Positions 23,667 through 24,055 of a stretch of DNA of 24,055 nt are shown here, piece after piece (position 1 is the stretch's first letter; each line of letters opens with the position of its first letter). The notes under the pieces were generated by a model that made no database searches, was not told where the DNA came from, and saw nothing but the letters and a program-made list of their open reading frames with translations. The DNA lies in assembly GCA_031394735.1 (NCBI GenBank), contig JANMXI010000305.1, positions 1 through 24,055 of the forward strand. The letters run 5' to 3'. Source of the stretch: TMP-86 sp031394735. GTDB taxonomy: Bacteria; Pseudomonadota; Gammaproteobacteria; Steroidobacterales; Steroidobacteraceae. Both the position numbers and the translations under genes were made by a program.

Positions 23667-24055
23667 ATAATATCGATGGATTTAAATACAGCTTCACAAT
23701 TATCAAGTGGCTCACCCATACCCATGAACACGATATTGGTTATGCGCTGATCTGCAGTTAATAATTTTTCTACTTGAAAAAACTGACCGACAATTTCATC
23801 CGCCGTTAAGCGACGCATTAATTTTTGTTTACAGGTATAGCAAAATTTGCAGGCCATATTGCAGCCCACTTCCGAAGACACGCACAAAGTCAGGCGGTCA
23901 TCCGATGGAATGGCCACGGCTTCGACAGTAAACCCACTGACATCAAAAAGAAATTTCTGAGTTCCATCGACACTTTTTAAATGGCTGACGACTTTTGGTA
24001 GATTGAAAGAAAATAAAGATTCAATATCAGTCCGAAAATTTTTCGACAAGTTGGT
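23576..24055 (-). pseudogene. Fragment of an RlmN/Cfr-like radical SAM rRNA methyltransferase gene, cut at both ends
   Basis: The minus-strand frame is open past the right edge: the codons before the first possible start (TTG at 24049) read on as T-N-L-S-K-N-F-R, so the true start lies outside. It shows L-P-K-V-V, S-x-D-G-T-x-K-x-L-F, V-S-S-E-V-G-C-N-M-A-C-K-F-C (the Cx3Cx2C iron-sulfur motif), R-R-L-T-A-D-E-I-V, F-M-G-M-G-E-P-L-D-N and V-S-T-S-G-L-V-P-E-M. RlmN methylates 23S rRNA A2503 and tRNA A37. Homology stops near 23576-23594, before the S-L-x-A-T-x-D-E segment and the C-terminal catalytic Cys. The frame stays open antisense through hicB to 23345, but that tail is meaningless. Base composition, about 40% G+C, differs sharply from the rest of the window, so the piece is foreign or chimeric. 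Confidence 0.8.

Noticed and set aside
23345..24049. Minus-strand frame of 234 codons as one complete gene
   Set aside because: RlmN homology covers only its first two thirds; the rest is antisense to hicB with no family features, and the start codon is internal to a frame open to the window edge.

Overview
The window is a GC-rich stretch (about 65% G+C in lines counted by eye) of a gammaproteobacterial chromosome. The order mltD-gloB-yafS-rnhA-dnaQ matches the E. coli arrangement, and ppiD, a FabI-type enoyl reductase and a TviB-type dehydrogenase fit the same class. A Nevskiales, Steroidobacter or Xanthomonadales-like relative is plausible, but I cannot fix the lineage by reading alone. Both window ends cut through genes.

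Left part (3-6937): the 3' part of a RES-domain gene converges on a five-gene minus-strand operon. The operon encodes an ECF-like sigma factor, a 959-residue membrane Ser/Thr kinase with a TPR-like C-terminal half, and three exported proteins of unknown function. The sigma factor has D-T-T-S where ECF factors usually carry an acidic D-A-E-D cluster in region 2.2, and no anti-sigma gene is present. That is the signature of sigma activation by phosphorylation, so the operon looks like a kinase-sigma signalling system with its own exported cargo. It is the most interesting system here.

Middle part (7225-15724): tRNA-Val(TAC) and tRNA-Asp(GTC) are followed by ppiD, a DedA membrane protein and dps. 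Opposing them is a compact gloB-mltD-fabI operon (methylglyoxal detoxification, murein lytic transglycosylase, fatty acid synthesis). Divergent from it runs yafS-rnhA-dnaQ (methyltransferase, RNase HI, replicative proofreading exonuclease).

Right part (15808-23199): seven plus-strand genes form a nucleotide-sugar block: tviB, a UDP-glucuronate-4-epimerase-like gene, pgi, then rmlA-rmlC-rmlD-rmlB. Together they would supply dTDP-L-rhamnose and a UDP-hexosaminuronic acid for surface polysaccharide. No glycosyltransferase, flippase or polymerase lies in the window.

Right end (23335-24055): a hicB antitoxin gene overlaps the start of a hicA toxin gene. hicA loses its family sequence after about 18 codons and runs into an AT-richer (about 40% G+C) antisense piece of a radical-SAM rRNA methyltransferase (RlmN-like) gene, itself cut at the same point. 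This is either a recombination scar or an assembly/amplification chimera.
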